This document shows, piece by piece, positions 25,583 through 35,442 of a DNA stretch of 64,000 bases. This DNA comes from Hippasteria phrygiana. Lineage: Eukaryota > Echinodermata > Asteroidea > Valvatida > Goniasteridae. The position numbers and the translations under genes are program-made. The stretch is from NCBI GenBank assembly GCA_037893225.1, contig JAZGUH010000283.1:868001-932000 (forward strand). Direction: 5' to 3'. Under the pieces are notes generated by a model that had not been told where the DNA came from, made no database searches, and worked only from the letters and a program-made list of their open reading frames with translations. Position 1 is the stretch's first letter, and the number at the start of each line of letters is the position of its first letter.

Positions 25583-28173
25583 CAATGATGTTATTTCGAA
25601 TTTTGTAAACTAGTGACAAATCTACCTAACCACCAAGTTTCATGACGATTAGACATGGTCTACCCTTATATGTCTTTCAAGAAATCATGCCTTTGATGAC
25701 GTCATTATGACCTCAGAAATTTTTCGCATTTATATAAAAGAATGTACGAGCTAACAAAGCTATTACAAAAAGAATTTTGAATTTAACATATGTTCTGTTG
25801 ATGAGATATGGTTTTAAGAATCTTTAATGTTAAAACTTTGAAATTACTATAAAAATCATATGATGACGTCATTATGACGTCACCTCAATTTTTATTTATA
25901 ACGTACTTGTCTAGCAACATACCAGGTTTGAATGCAATTGGACTTACGGTTCTCTTGATATGGGCCTTGAAAAATGCGCCTTTAAGATGACATCACGTGA
26001 CACATAATGACGTCATCACGATGTCACTTTTCGGCACACAATTTCAGATTAGGGTCTATGTTTGTATTAAGTTTGAATAAGATCTGATGTTGTTTAGTGA
26101 CTAAAGTGCCGTAGACAAAATTCGTGTTTAAGAAGAAACCAAAAATGTGGGTATTGTGTAGTTTAGGATTTGTGTATTAATTGTGTTCATGTTAGCTCCT
26201 GGAGTATTTGATTATTCCAAAAGCCTTTTTTGTCACTAAAGTAGACTTCTCTGAATCCCAATGACACGTGCTTTTGTGATTTGGAAAGGTTTTTTAAGGC
26301 GGAAAATATGATTTTCCACCCGTTGTGTCATGTTTTGGCTCGGTCAATTTCGAACCAGCTCCTACTCTCCCACCAGTTATATATCCGTGTGAAGCTGGGT
26401 ATTGTGCAATCATGTGTTTTTGACCTCTGAGCTAACGATTTCATTCAAAAAAAAACCTGGAGATGTTCTTGGACGTGGCCCTTTGTTCTGAATGTGGCAA
26501 AACGAACAATTTTCAAGTAGATTGTGTTCATGCCTGGGCGAAAGTGTACTAAACTACACAATCGCGCGAACAGAACAAAAACCAAGGCTTTGCTGCTGTA
26601 GCGGAAAAGCCGAAAATGTTGCGTCTGTTGTAAACATACGCATGGCTTTTCCGTTTTCTTTTTTTCTTTAACATAAATTATCAGAAGGTCTATGTCTTTG
26701 CTATGTTTAAGATCTGAGATTATTTTATGATTCACATTTCGTACTCCATACTTGACATTTAAGTTCATGTTACATGACACGTGATGACGTCATCATGACG
26801 TCACGTTTCGGCTTACATTTTCAGCTTAGGGTCTATGTTTGTGTTAAGTCTGATTAAGATCCGAGGTTGTTTAGTGACCAAAGTGCCACTTACAAAATTC
26901 GTGTACAAAGTCCATGGGATTTGGGATAGAACTAAAACATTCACAGAAAATCAGCCGATGACGTCATCATGACGTCACCTCGGATTTTACATGCTATTAG
27001 CACTATCTACCTACCCACTAATTTTTATGACGATCGGACGTACCCTTATGTGTGTTTCAGAAATGCACATTTTTGATGACGTCATGATGACGTCACACAT
27101 TTTTCAAATGTATGTGAAAGAATATAGGAGCTAACAAAGCTATTACAAAAAGAATTTTGAATTTAGCATGTTCTGTTGGTGAGATATGGCTTTAAGAAAC
27201 TTTGAAGTTCAAAAACTTTAATATTACTGTAAAATCGTATGATGACGTCATCATGACGTCACCTTAATTTTCATCTATAACACGAGCTACCATACCAACA
27301 TACCAGGTTTGAAGGCAATCGGACCTACTGTTCTCTAGATATAGGCCCTAGAAAAATGCACATTTAAGATGACGTCACATGACACGTGATGACGTCATCA
27401 TGACGTCACGTTTCGGCTTACATTTTCAGCTGAGGGTCTATGTTTGTGTTAAGTCTGATTAAGATCCGAGGTTGTTTAGTGACCAAAGTGCCACTTACAA
27501 AATTCGTGTACAAAGTCTATGGGATTTGGGATAGAACTAAAAAATTCACAGAAAATCAGCCGATGACGTCATCATGACGTCACCTCGGATTTTACATGCT
27601 AGTAGCAATATCTACCTACCCACTAATTTTTATGACGATCGGACGTACCCTTATGTGTGTTTCAGAAATGCACATTTTTGATGACGTCATGATGACGTCA
27701 CACATTTTTCAAATGTATGTGAAAGAATATAGGAGCTAACAAAGCTATTACAAAAAGAATTTTGAATTTAGCATGTTCTGTTGGTGAGATATGGCTTTAA
27801 GAAACTTTGAAGTTCAAAAACTGAAAAATTACTATAAAATCGTATGATGACGTCATCTTGACGTCACCTCAAATTTCATCTATAACACGAGGTAGCCTAC
27901 CAACATATCAGGTTTGAAGGAAATCGGACCTACCGTTCTCTAGATATGGGCCCTTGAAAAACGCACCTTTAAGATGACGTCACGTGACACGTGATGACGT
28001 CATCATGACGTCACTCTTCGACATACCATTTCAGGTTAGGGTCTATGTTTGAGGTAAGTTTGGTTAAGATCTGAGGTTTTTTAAGACCTAAAGTGCCGCC
28101 GAGAAAATTCGTGTACAAAGTCTATGGGATTTTGGTCAGAACTAAAAGAGGAAGAAGCAGAAAAAAAAAAAAA
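25583..28173. repeat. Higher-order repeat block 6 (two monomers)
   Basis: Has the diverged 5' section and ~600-bp segment (26110-26735), then monomers starting at 26957 and 27562, 605 bp apart. It ends GTGTACAAAGTCTATGGGAT and a GAAGAAGCAG-A tract leading into five hairpin modules. Confidence 0.87.
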
Positions 28174-28403
28174 ATCAGAACAAAAACAAAGCCTTTTCCG
28201 AAGGATTTCGGAAAAGCCAAAAAAAAAAAAATCAGAACAAAAACAAAGCCTTTTCCGAAGGATTTCGGAAAAGCCCAAAAAAAAAAAATCAGAACAAAAA
28301 CAAGGCCTTTTCCGACGGAGTGTCGGAAAAGCCAAAAAAAAAAAAGAAAAAAAAAAAAATCTTAACGAAAACAAGGGCTGTTTCGAAAAACTTTCGAAAC
28401 AGC

Positions 28404-28452
<49 letters not shown>

Positions 28453-28492
28453 ACGAAAACAAGGGCTGTTTCGAAAAACTTTCGAAACAGCC
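28174..28492. repeat. Array of five hairpin modules between A tracts
   Basis: Five modules at about 28174-28218, 28231-28275, 28288-28333, 28359-28404 and 28447-28492, separated by long A runs. Modules 1 and 2 have stem CTTTTCCGAA / TTCGGAAAAG. Module 3 has CTTTTCCGAC / GTCGGAAAAG. Modules 4 and 5 have CTGTTTCGAAA / TTTCGAAACAG with leader ATCTTAACGAAAACAA. The sequence changes but the pairing is kept. Several apparent Lys-rich or Phe-rich open frames here are translations of the A runs and not genes. The array closes the whole 28-kb repeat region. Confidence 0.8.
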
Positions 28493-28493
28493 A

Positions 28494-29644
28494 AAAATAC
28501 CTTTTAACCAACTTCGACAAAGCCATTGCAAATTGCGTTGCAGCAATCAGCGATACTGCACATGTTTGAATGGTCATTTATATTCGGCAGATCGGTCATT
28601 TATATTCGGCAGATCGGCCATTGAAAAGAACTACCTGGTAAAATGTGTATGTACAGAAAGAGTACTTCATACAGTTTCTTGTAGTATATAGTTAAAAGGA
28701 AGACAATACAACAGTTTCTAGTAACAGCGAGAGAAGTTTTCCTTCTTTGGTTCCGGTAGTGGCTGTACTATCGCGTACGTGAGGCATAACGCCCATACCA
28801 TTATTGTAGTGGGTTGACCAGAGCTAGGTTGAGAGGCCGTAATATTTTTTTTCTTGGCATAAGCATGCATCATGAACAAGTTCATTACAAGTATGTGAGT
28901 TTTAAAGAAAATTGAAAATTTGAAAAGCTTGATTTCTCAATAACAGATTTGTTTATCTTAAGAATATTTGTGCATAGGCCTACGTTACCATGAGCCTTAC
29001 TTTATTCTCCCCCTGATATACAATAATTGGTACAGCGACATCCTCGACTCCATATATGGGCGCGTGTGCGTTCCTTCACTAACGCAAGGCATGGTGGGAA
29101 AACATGGCGCCGCAAGATCGTACCCATGGTAACGAGGTTGGTACAGCGACCGCTGGCCCAGTTAATTTTAATACATTTGTACGCGCGCGCGCGCCGAACT
29201 TTGTGTGGTGTATGTATTTTGAATGGAGAAATTACTTGACAAATTTCTGCATGACAAATTCATTTGTGACTTTTACGGTCGGTCGCGCGGAGGGCAACAC
29301 AACTATTGTTTGGCCTAAATACAGTGCGGTTTCCTTGTGTTTGAAAAACGAAGTCTTGGTGTTTGTTGCAACAACAGGCAGAAAATTATGCGTAGCGGCC
29401 AGCTTTCAGGCTATATAATGTCTGTTACCTTGAATAGGCATGGGTAAACCTTCGGTGTTTATATTGTTACATAATTTAAATGACAATTAAATTTAAATAT
29501 ACCTAAAAGATGGCTGCTACGCATAAGGTCTGTCGAAAAGTTAAATTCAAAGGAAGTGATAACACCACCCCCCCCCCCCCCCCCGCTCCCTTTTTTATAT
29601 TGAAAGTGCACAACCCCATGTAAAAACAAATGTGCAAGTCTATA
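28494..29644. other. Unique-looking sequence, no supported gene
   Basis: First single-copy-like stretch after the satellite. It includes a direct repeat of GATCGGTCATTTATATTCGG near 28570-28620. A CpG-containing patch lies around 29050-29180 with AACATGGCGCCGC, which could be a start or promoter region. It opens a 104-aa frame at 29104-29418 that I do not recognise. A C run lies at 29569-29585. I do not call a gene here. Confidence 0.5.
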
Positions 29645-31183
29645 CACTGTAAAAACGTTGGGCAAGGAAAAGTTGGGCAAATATGATTTACCCAGAGGTT
29701 GTTAATATTTATGACAAATATTGGTAATTTTCCAAAGACTTTACCCAACACCAGGTGCTCTAAATTGTTAAAATACGTTTGATAAAAAAATGTGTAAAAT
29801 TTGACTAGATGTTTCGTAACTCAATTACCCCAACTGAGTTGGTAAATTTTTGTTTGTCAGTTTGGGCAACAGTTTACCCAACAAAATGACCAACCTATAA
29901 GGGAACAACAGTTACCTTTTCACTGGTCTGTTTGTGTCAAACGTTTGGTCACGAGGGGGATCTAAAATGTGACGAATTAGGAAAAACTAAGCTAACAATG
30001 GATTTAACCTGTCAAAATCTACGTGAAGAAACTATAGGCAGGCTCGCTGGTTAGCGTTTCAAGCAGAAAAACCCCACATTGTTTTGTTCATTATTCCTAA
30101 TCAATGAATACAGCGATTTAACTTGAGCACTTCAATATACTTGGTATATTTCGGAAGTAAATTTGGCAGTCCTCCAAAAAAGCTCCAAAATATTTGGTCT
30201 GGATTTGACAAATTTCTGGGTTTTTGAGAGAGTAGGTTGCGCGTTACAAAAGTGTTACATTTATCGCGCGCCTTATGCACGTGCGATCAGCTCCGCCGGG
30301 TTAACGTGCAGTAGTCGTGCACACATGACATCGCATCGAAAAATGGCCGCTGGGTAGAGCTGTCTGTGCGCTCTCGTCTTGTTCAACATCAAGTAAGGCC
30401 TCCTGTAGAAACTGCCCGAAATATCTCATCTTGTGAGCTGGCTTACCAATGTTCGACAATATATTTTAATAAGGTGATCAGTGATTCACATAGGCCACCA
30501 TGTCTTCGATGGTAATCTTTGTTTCTTGGACAACATATGACAACGACTTCGTAGTACCATGGAGTAGGCTGCTGGCCGCCTGTATGGTATGGTGGTCGTT
30601 CTACAGGCGGCTATAACTGATTGATGTGAGGCTTTCATCCATTACGTGTGCACTGTGATCATGATGTTGATGTTAATGTTGATGAAGATTGACTGTAATG
30701 AATTTGAAAGTAACGCTAACTAGACCCGGGATAGGCCTATTTAGGCTGCAAGCCTACTTGAGAAACCACCACATCGGAAAACGTCCTCCCAGACTTTGAG
30801 TTGATTGAACATAAATATAAAAACAACAGACATCCTAAAATTGTTAAGAAAAAAATAGACCAATAAATTTAAAAAGAGGGCCCCATTTGTGGGGCAAAAG
30901 CTTTGACCAATAAAATATGGAAAATCAAGTGACCATCTATTGTTCAAAATAAAATAACCAATACAATGCACAATTTTAATTGCATGACCAACTCTATTGG
31001 TGAAACCTGGTGAACCAACCATTTGGAAAAGCTTTTTTGCCCAACTTCTGGTCAAAACGGCTTGGAAGTTTCTGAAGTTTGGAAGTTGGAAGTTGGAAGT
31101 TTCTGACCAGAAGTTGGAAAGTTGATATTTGCACCAATTTAGGGCAAGAAGTTGGTCAAACTTTGCCCAACTTTTTTACAGTG
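29645..31183. mobile_element. Non-autonomous DNA transposon with CACTG ends, 1.54 kb
   Basis: The left end is CACTGTAAAAACGTTGGGC and the right end is its near-perfect inverse, GCCCAACTTTTTTACAGTG. Each is flanked by TA. Motifs GTTGGGCAA and TTTACCCA recur just inside both ends, and GGAAGTTGGAAGTT repeats near 31080-31120. CACTG termini with a 2-3 bp duplication are known for the EnSpm/CACTA and Chapaev superfamilies; the assignment is inferred from ends only. No transposase frame was found. An internal 104-aa - strand frame (30741-31055) is not recognisable. Confidence 0.65.
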
Positions 31184-31607
31184 TACCCCGCCATCACCGA
31201 CTGCTGCATCAGCACAAACTAATTAGGCCTATAATTACGCATTGAACTATGGTAACCTTTCGGGGATTGCTTCAAGCCAGAAACTAATCAGCATTTTTGC
31301 TTCCTCAAAAGGCTCAAAGGCAACTGAAGATGCCTTCTGTCTTGTATTTAATAGCTTTTAGGCAGTGGTTTTTTATGGTGTACTATTTACGACACACCGC
31401 TTTGCCTCTTCCATACGCGACGCGACTATACGACGCGACGGCACGACGGCTCCGTTGCATCGTGCCATCGTGCCGTCGCGTCGTGCCGTCGCTTCTTTCC
31501 CATTACTTTTTTACACATTCTGGCGTCGCGTCGTGCCGTCGTGCCGTCGCGTCGTTTTTTCCAGCTTGCACGTTTTCTTACCTTAACGTCGCCCCTTCCG
31601 TCGCCCA

Positions 31608-31800
31608 TCGCGTCGCACCGTCGTACGTCGCGCCGTCGTACGTCGCGCCGTCGTACGTCGCGCCGTCGTACGTCGCGCCGTCGTACGTCGCGCCGTCGTA
31701 CGTCGCGCCGTCGTACGTCGCGCCGTCGTACGTCGCGCCGTCGTACGTCGCGCCGTCGTACGTCGCGCCGTCGTACGTCGCGCCGTCGTACGTCGCGTCG
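31608..31800. repeat. 15-bp minisatellite (CGTCGTACGTCGCGC)
   Basis: About a dozen nearly perfect tandem copies, inside the left arm of the foldback element. Every unit contains the self-complementary word GTAC within CGTACG. Confidence 0.9.
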
Positions 31801-32150
31801 TCCGTCGCGTCGTGCGTCGCGCGTCGCGTCGCGCGTCGCGTCGCGCGTCGCGTCGTGCGTCGCGTCGTGCGTCGCGTCGTGCGTCGCGTCGTGCGTCGCG
31901 TCGTGCGTCGCGTCGTGCGTCGCGTCGTGCGTCGCGTCGTGCGTCGCGTCGTGCGTCGCGTCGTGCGTCGCGTCGTGCGTCGCGTCGTGCGTCGCGTCGT
32001 GCGTCGCGTCGTGCGTCGTGCGTCGCGTCATGCGTCGCGTCGCGTCGTGCGTCGCGTCGTGCGTCGCGTCGTGCGTCGCGTCGTGCGTCGCGTCGTGCGT
32101 CGCGTCGTGCGTCGCGTCGTGCGTCGCGTCGTGCGTCGCGTCGTGTCGTG
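31801..32150. repeat. 12-bp minisatellite (GCGTCGCGTCGT)
   Basis: More than 20 tandem copies of a 12-bp CG-dense unit with a few variant units. It directly follows the 15-bp array. The corresponding right-arm array at 33515-33600 has only a few degenerate copies. Confidence 0.9.
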
Positions 32151-32239
32151 TTTGTTTCGCGTCGAGTAGCTATGGTGTACAATAAGGGCCACCGCTCTGA
32201 CGAGATAAAAAAGGTATAACGTGGCAAGACACATGAAAT

Positions 32240-32400
32240 GTTGCGGTAAGACAAGTCATTGGCGTGGTAAGAGTGTTTATTGGCGCGGTAAGAGTGTTGA
32301 TTGACGCGGTAAGAATGTTGATTGACGCGGTAAAAGAGACTTTAGTGGCGTAGTAAGAGTGTTAGACTGAGGCGGTAAGAGACGTATTTAACGTGGCGAC
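32240..32400. repeat. Degenerate ~25-bp repeat (GGTAAGAGTGTT)
   Basis: Five or six imperfect copies of the pattern GGCGCGGTAAGAGTGTTGATT. The inverse form occurs at 33225-33430, forming the inner part of the foldback arms. Confidence 0.75.
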
Positions 32401-32429
32401 AACGCGGCTCCAATAGGCCCATTGCGGCA

Positions 32430-32575
32430 TTGAACAAAGCGTCGAGTGATGTCCATTACCCCCCCCCCCCCCCTCCCCTTTCGATTTTTCCAAGGCCGGT
32501 GATTTCTCCCTTTGCTGCTTTCTGGTGAGTAATTTGTCCCTCTAGAAAAAAATCTTGGCGACGCCCATGGGTGTC
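32430..32575. repeat. Dispersed repeat, copy 1
   Basis: Shares GAACAAAGCGTCGAGTGATG, TTTCGATTTTTCCA, GGCCGGTGATTTCTCCCTTT and CTAGAAAAA with 34335-34460 in the same orientation. The other copy lies outside the foldback element. Confidence 0.75.
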
Positions 32576-32884
32576 AATTTGTTTATAGAAAACCTATACA
32601 CATCTATTTAAAAAAAATAGTCAAGTATAAAAAGAAAGGCTCACGCACCCGTTATGCGTAGGGCCAGCGGGGCGCTGTTCATGATGGCCAGGTTACTTGT
32701 GCCTGACCAATGGACGAAGTAGCGGTACGATTTTTTCAATACTGAGATTGTAGCCGCATTTTGGGCTCCTTTCAGCAGGTTTCGAGTGATTTAATTACAT
32801 TCAATTGAGTACGACATTGACTTCGCACCTCGTCGTCTTTGTTTATTTATTTATTTATTTTAAATTTTTTGTTTCGCCTTTTTT

Positions 32885-33120
32885 TGAATTTCCAGTGGGA
32901 TAAGGGCCCTCCTTGCCCCCCCCCCCCCCCCCCCCCCTTCGCCACGTCCATTGACACCATTGGTTGAAAGTACAAGCATTTCGTCAGTGTGCTATTTAAC
33001 AAAATAAATTTCCACGGGGGTAAGGGCCTCCCTTGCCACCCGCCCCCCCCCCCCCCCTGCCACGTCCATCTTGACACCATTGGCCGAAAGTATGAGCATT
33101 TCGTTAGTGTGCTATTTTCC
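32885..33120. repeat. Tandem duplication of ~115 bp with poly-C cores
   Basis: Two copies (about 32889-32996 and 33008-33118). Each runs from TTCCA(C/G)(G)GGGTAAGGGCC through a C run, then CCACGTCCAT, GACACCATTGG and AGCATTTCGT(C/T)AGTGTGCTATTT. They lie in the loop of the foldback element. Confidence 0.8.
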
Positions 33121-33224
33121 AAAAAAATACACGCCCGATTTTGAAGATTTATATGTATATTTTTGAAATTACGTTGTCTATCGGCCATCGTAGTGGCAAT
33201 CCCTCACCGCGACAGTCCAACTAC

Positions 33225-33850
33225 ACTCTTACCACGTTTCACTGAAGCCTCTCTTACCTCGTCAGTCGTCTCTCTCAAGTACGTCTCTTACCGCGTCAGT
33301 CCAACACTCTTACTACGCCACTAAAGTCTCTTTTACCGCGTCAATCAACATTCTTACCCCGTCAATGAACACTCTTACCGCGCCAATAAACACTCTTACT
33401 ACGTCAATTACTTGTCTTACCGCGACATTTCATGTGTCTTACCAAGTTAATTATACCTTTTTATCTCGTCATAGCGGTGGCCCTTATAGTACACCATAGT
33501 TACTCCACGCGAAACAAACACGACGCGAAACACGACGCGACGTACGACGCGACGCACGACGCAAAGCACGACGCGACGTACGACGCGACGTACAACGGTG
33601 CGATGCGATGGGCGACGGAAGTGGCGACATTAAGGTAAGAAAACCTGCAAGCTGGAAACAAACCGACGCGACGGCACGACGGCACGACGCGACGTACGAC
33701 GCGACGCCAGAATGTGTACAAAAGTAATGGGAAAGAAGCGACGGCACGACGCGACGGCACGATGCAACGGAGCCGTCGTGCCGTCGCGTCGTATAGTCGC
33801 GTCGCGTATGGAAGAGGTAAAGCGGTGTGTCGTCAATAGTACACCATAAA
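33225..33850. repeat. Right arm of foldback element
   Basis: Inverse of the left arm. AACACTCTTACC-type repeats (33225-33430) are followed by GCGGTGGCCCTTATAGTACACCAT. A short degenerate GACGCGACG array comes next, then the terminal TATGGAAGAGGTAAAGCGGT stretch. The ATGGTGTAC word occurs both at the outer end and at the inner edge of the minisatellite in each arm. Confidence 0.8.
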
Positions 33851-34700
33851 TATATTATAATATAGCTCTATGGTGTTTGCTCAGTGAGCGATGAGTACGT
33901 GTAGTCATAAAATTGAATTCGCTTTCGCTTGGAATACACATCGGGCTTTATACAACAGATCATGGGCGGCGATCCCCGGGGGGCGTTGGGATACGCCCCC
34001 CCCCCCCAATATTTTGAGTGGAGGGGACGACCATTAGAGGGGACGACCATTAGAGTGTCCCCCAAATAATGCCCCCCCCCCCCCAATAATTTTACCCCTT
34101 GTCATATACATTATATGGGTCCCGTCACCCAACCTTGATGAGAAATCGCCGCCGGCCGATGCAACAGATAAAGTTATATTCCCATTCACTCTTGTCCCAA
34201 GTCGAGCTTCTTTGATGATAAATCAAAGGTCAAAATTGGACTTAAACGGACCCAAAAAAACGCACTGCTCTATACACATTTTACAACTTACACTCGAAAC
34301 CTCCTGAAAGGGGCCTATATAGGTATCGCGGTCTTGAACAAAGCGTCGAGTGATGTCCAGCACCCTCTCCCCTTTCGATTTTTCCACGGCCGGTGATTTC
34401 TCCCTTTGCTGCTTTCTGCTGAGTGTTTTGCCCCATCTAGAAAAATCCTGGCGACGCCCTTGCATCTATAGCCTAAACCAACACACTTCTGAGAAATTCA
34501 TGAGATGATCGGGTCAACGTTTCAAACAAAAGGTACAAAGTCTCATTGCCATGGTAACGCGTTAGTATCTAAAACCATGATGGATTCGCCCATGGTGTAT
34601 CTAAAACCCAATGTGCTCATATTATGCAAAACAGCCTCTTTCCAAATCAGTCACAGACGTGAGGCAGAACTCTTTTCATTCCCGCTGTTGCTATGGTAAT
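33851..34700. other. Intergenic, no gene seen
   Basis: Contains GC-rich poly-C patches (33995-34085), the second copy of the dispersed repeat at 34335-34460, and a segment at 34170-34285 that is repeated at 38120-38230 ahead of the pseudogene copy of the downstream gene. That segment is therefore part of the duplicated upstream region of the PAN/Methyltransf_FA gene. No clear TATA box was seen. Confidence 0.55.
34335..34460. repeat. Dispersed repeat, copy 2
   Basis: Matches 32430-32575 in the same orientation, without the long C run seen in that copy. Confidence 0.75.
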
Positions 34701-34779
34701 ATTATTTTCATCATTATAAGGAAACCTTTTAGGCGAGATGTGTATTGGCACAGGGTTTCACTTCTGGAGCCAAAGCAAC

Positions 34780-35113
34780 ATGGGTTTACACATTGCAGTC
34801 TTAGCTGCCGGAGCATTCTGCCTTATTTTAGCTCCGTTAGCCGCAAGTTGTCACTTTCATCGGGCTCACGAGGCCAAAGACAGCGGGCCTCTCTGCGGAA
34901 CGATCGGCCACAGAATCGTCGGCGACATGGTGAGGGAACTACGGGCCCGCGTCCAGCAGTGCGCGGCCGCTTGCATGAGGAGTGCCGACTGCACAGCGAT
35001 GAACCACTGGTCCGGGAACAGCACTTGTCAGTTGGTTCGTGCCGTGGATTTCCCCCATGTACCGCATAGGGTGGAGATCGAGGGAAGATGTTTCAGCAGT
35101 TACCTGAAACCAA
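34780..35113 (+). CDS. Exon 1: signal peptide and PAN/apple domain
   Basis: Encodes the secretion signal and the whole apple-type domain in one exon, ending ACCAA before GTGAGT (phase 1). Remnants of this exon occur at 37645-37805 and 38395-38552. Confidence 0.75.
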
Positions 35114-35411
35114 GTGAGTATTTTGATGATGCAACATTTTGCTTTAAGATAGCCAAATGCATTTTCTGCCGCTGCCTATACCTGCCTATCCGCCTGCCCG
35201 CATGCGGCCGCCCTGCCCGCCTGCCCGCATGCACGACTGCTCGATCGCCTGCCCGCATCCACGCCTGCCCGCCTGCCAATGCACGCCTGCCCGCCCGCCT
35301 GCCTGCCTGCCTTTCTATCATGGATTTGATCAGTGCTTGAGGTACAATGGCCTGCGAGAAAAAAAGGCCCACATCCCTACTCAAAGTTTACTTCTGTGTA
35401 CAGGCGCGGAT

Positions 35412-35442
<31 letters not shown>

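Larger units (their letters stand above)
31372..33850. mobile_element. 2.5-kb foldback element with minisatellite arms
   Basis: The outer ends TTTATGGTGTACTA (31372) and TAGTACACCATAAA (to 33850) are inverted copies. Inversion continues inward through CATACGCGACGCGACTATAC and the CGTCG-rich arrays. It extends to GGTAAGAGTGTT-type repeats at 32240-32400, matched by AACACTCTTAC at 33300-33400. The left arm is long (about 1.0 kb) and the right about 0.6 kb, because the minisatellite is much shorter on the right. The loop (about 32400-33230) is unique apart from poly-C runs and a 115-bp duplication. The large Arg/Ala/Val/Ser repeat frames in all six frames are translations of the minisatellite and not proteins. 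Confidence 0.8.

Noticed and set aside
158..28492. CRISPR array or bacterial repeat system
   Set aside because: Units are hundreds of bp and near-identical, with no short-repeat/variable-spacer pattern, and the window has introns and eukaryotic domains.
7266..28492. Confident assignment of the blocks to Helitrons
   Set aside because: Terminal hairpins next to CTAG are suggestive, but no Rep/helicase sequence, clean insertion site or TC 5' end could be shown.
28081..28691. Lys-rich and Phe-rich frames on both strands
   Set aside because: Products of the A runs and hairpin modules.
29104..29418. 104-aa open frame starting AACATGGCGCCGC
   Set aside because: Good start context, but no recognisable domain, splice structure or neighbour; left as a note in the intergenic entry.
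31297..32254. Long Arg/Ala/Val/Ser/Thr/Asp-repeat open frames (up to 290 aa) on both strands
   Set aside because: Translations of the CGTCG minisatellite; open in most frames on both strands because the 12- and 15-bp units contain no stop.
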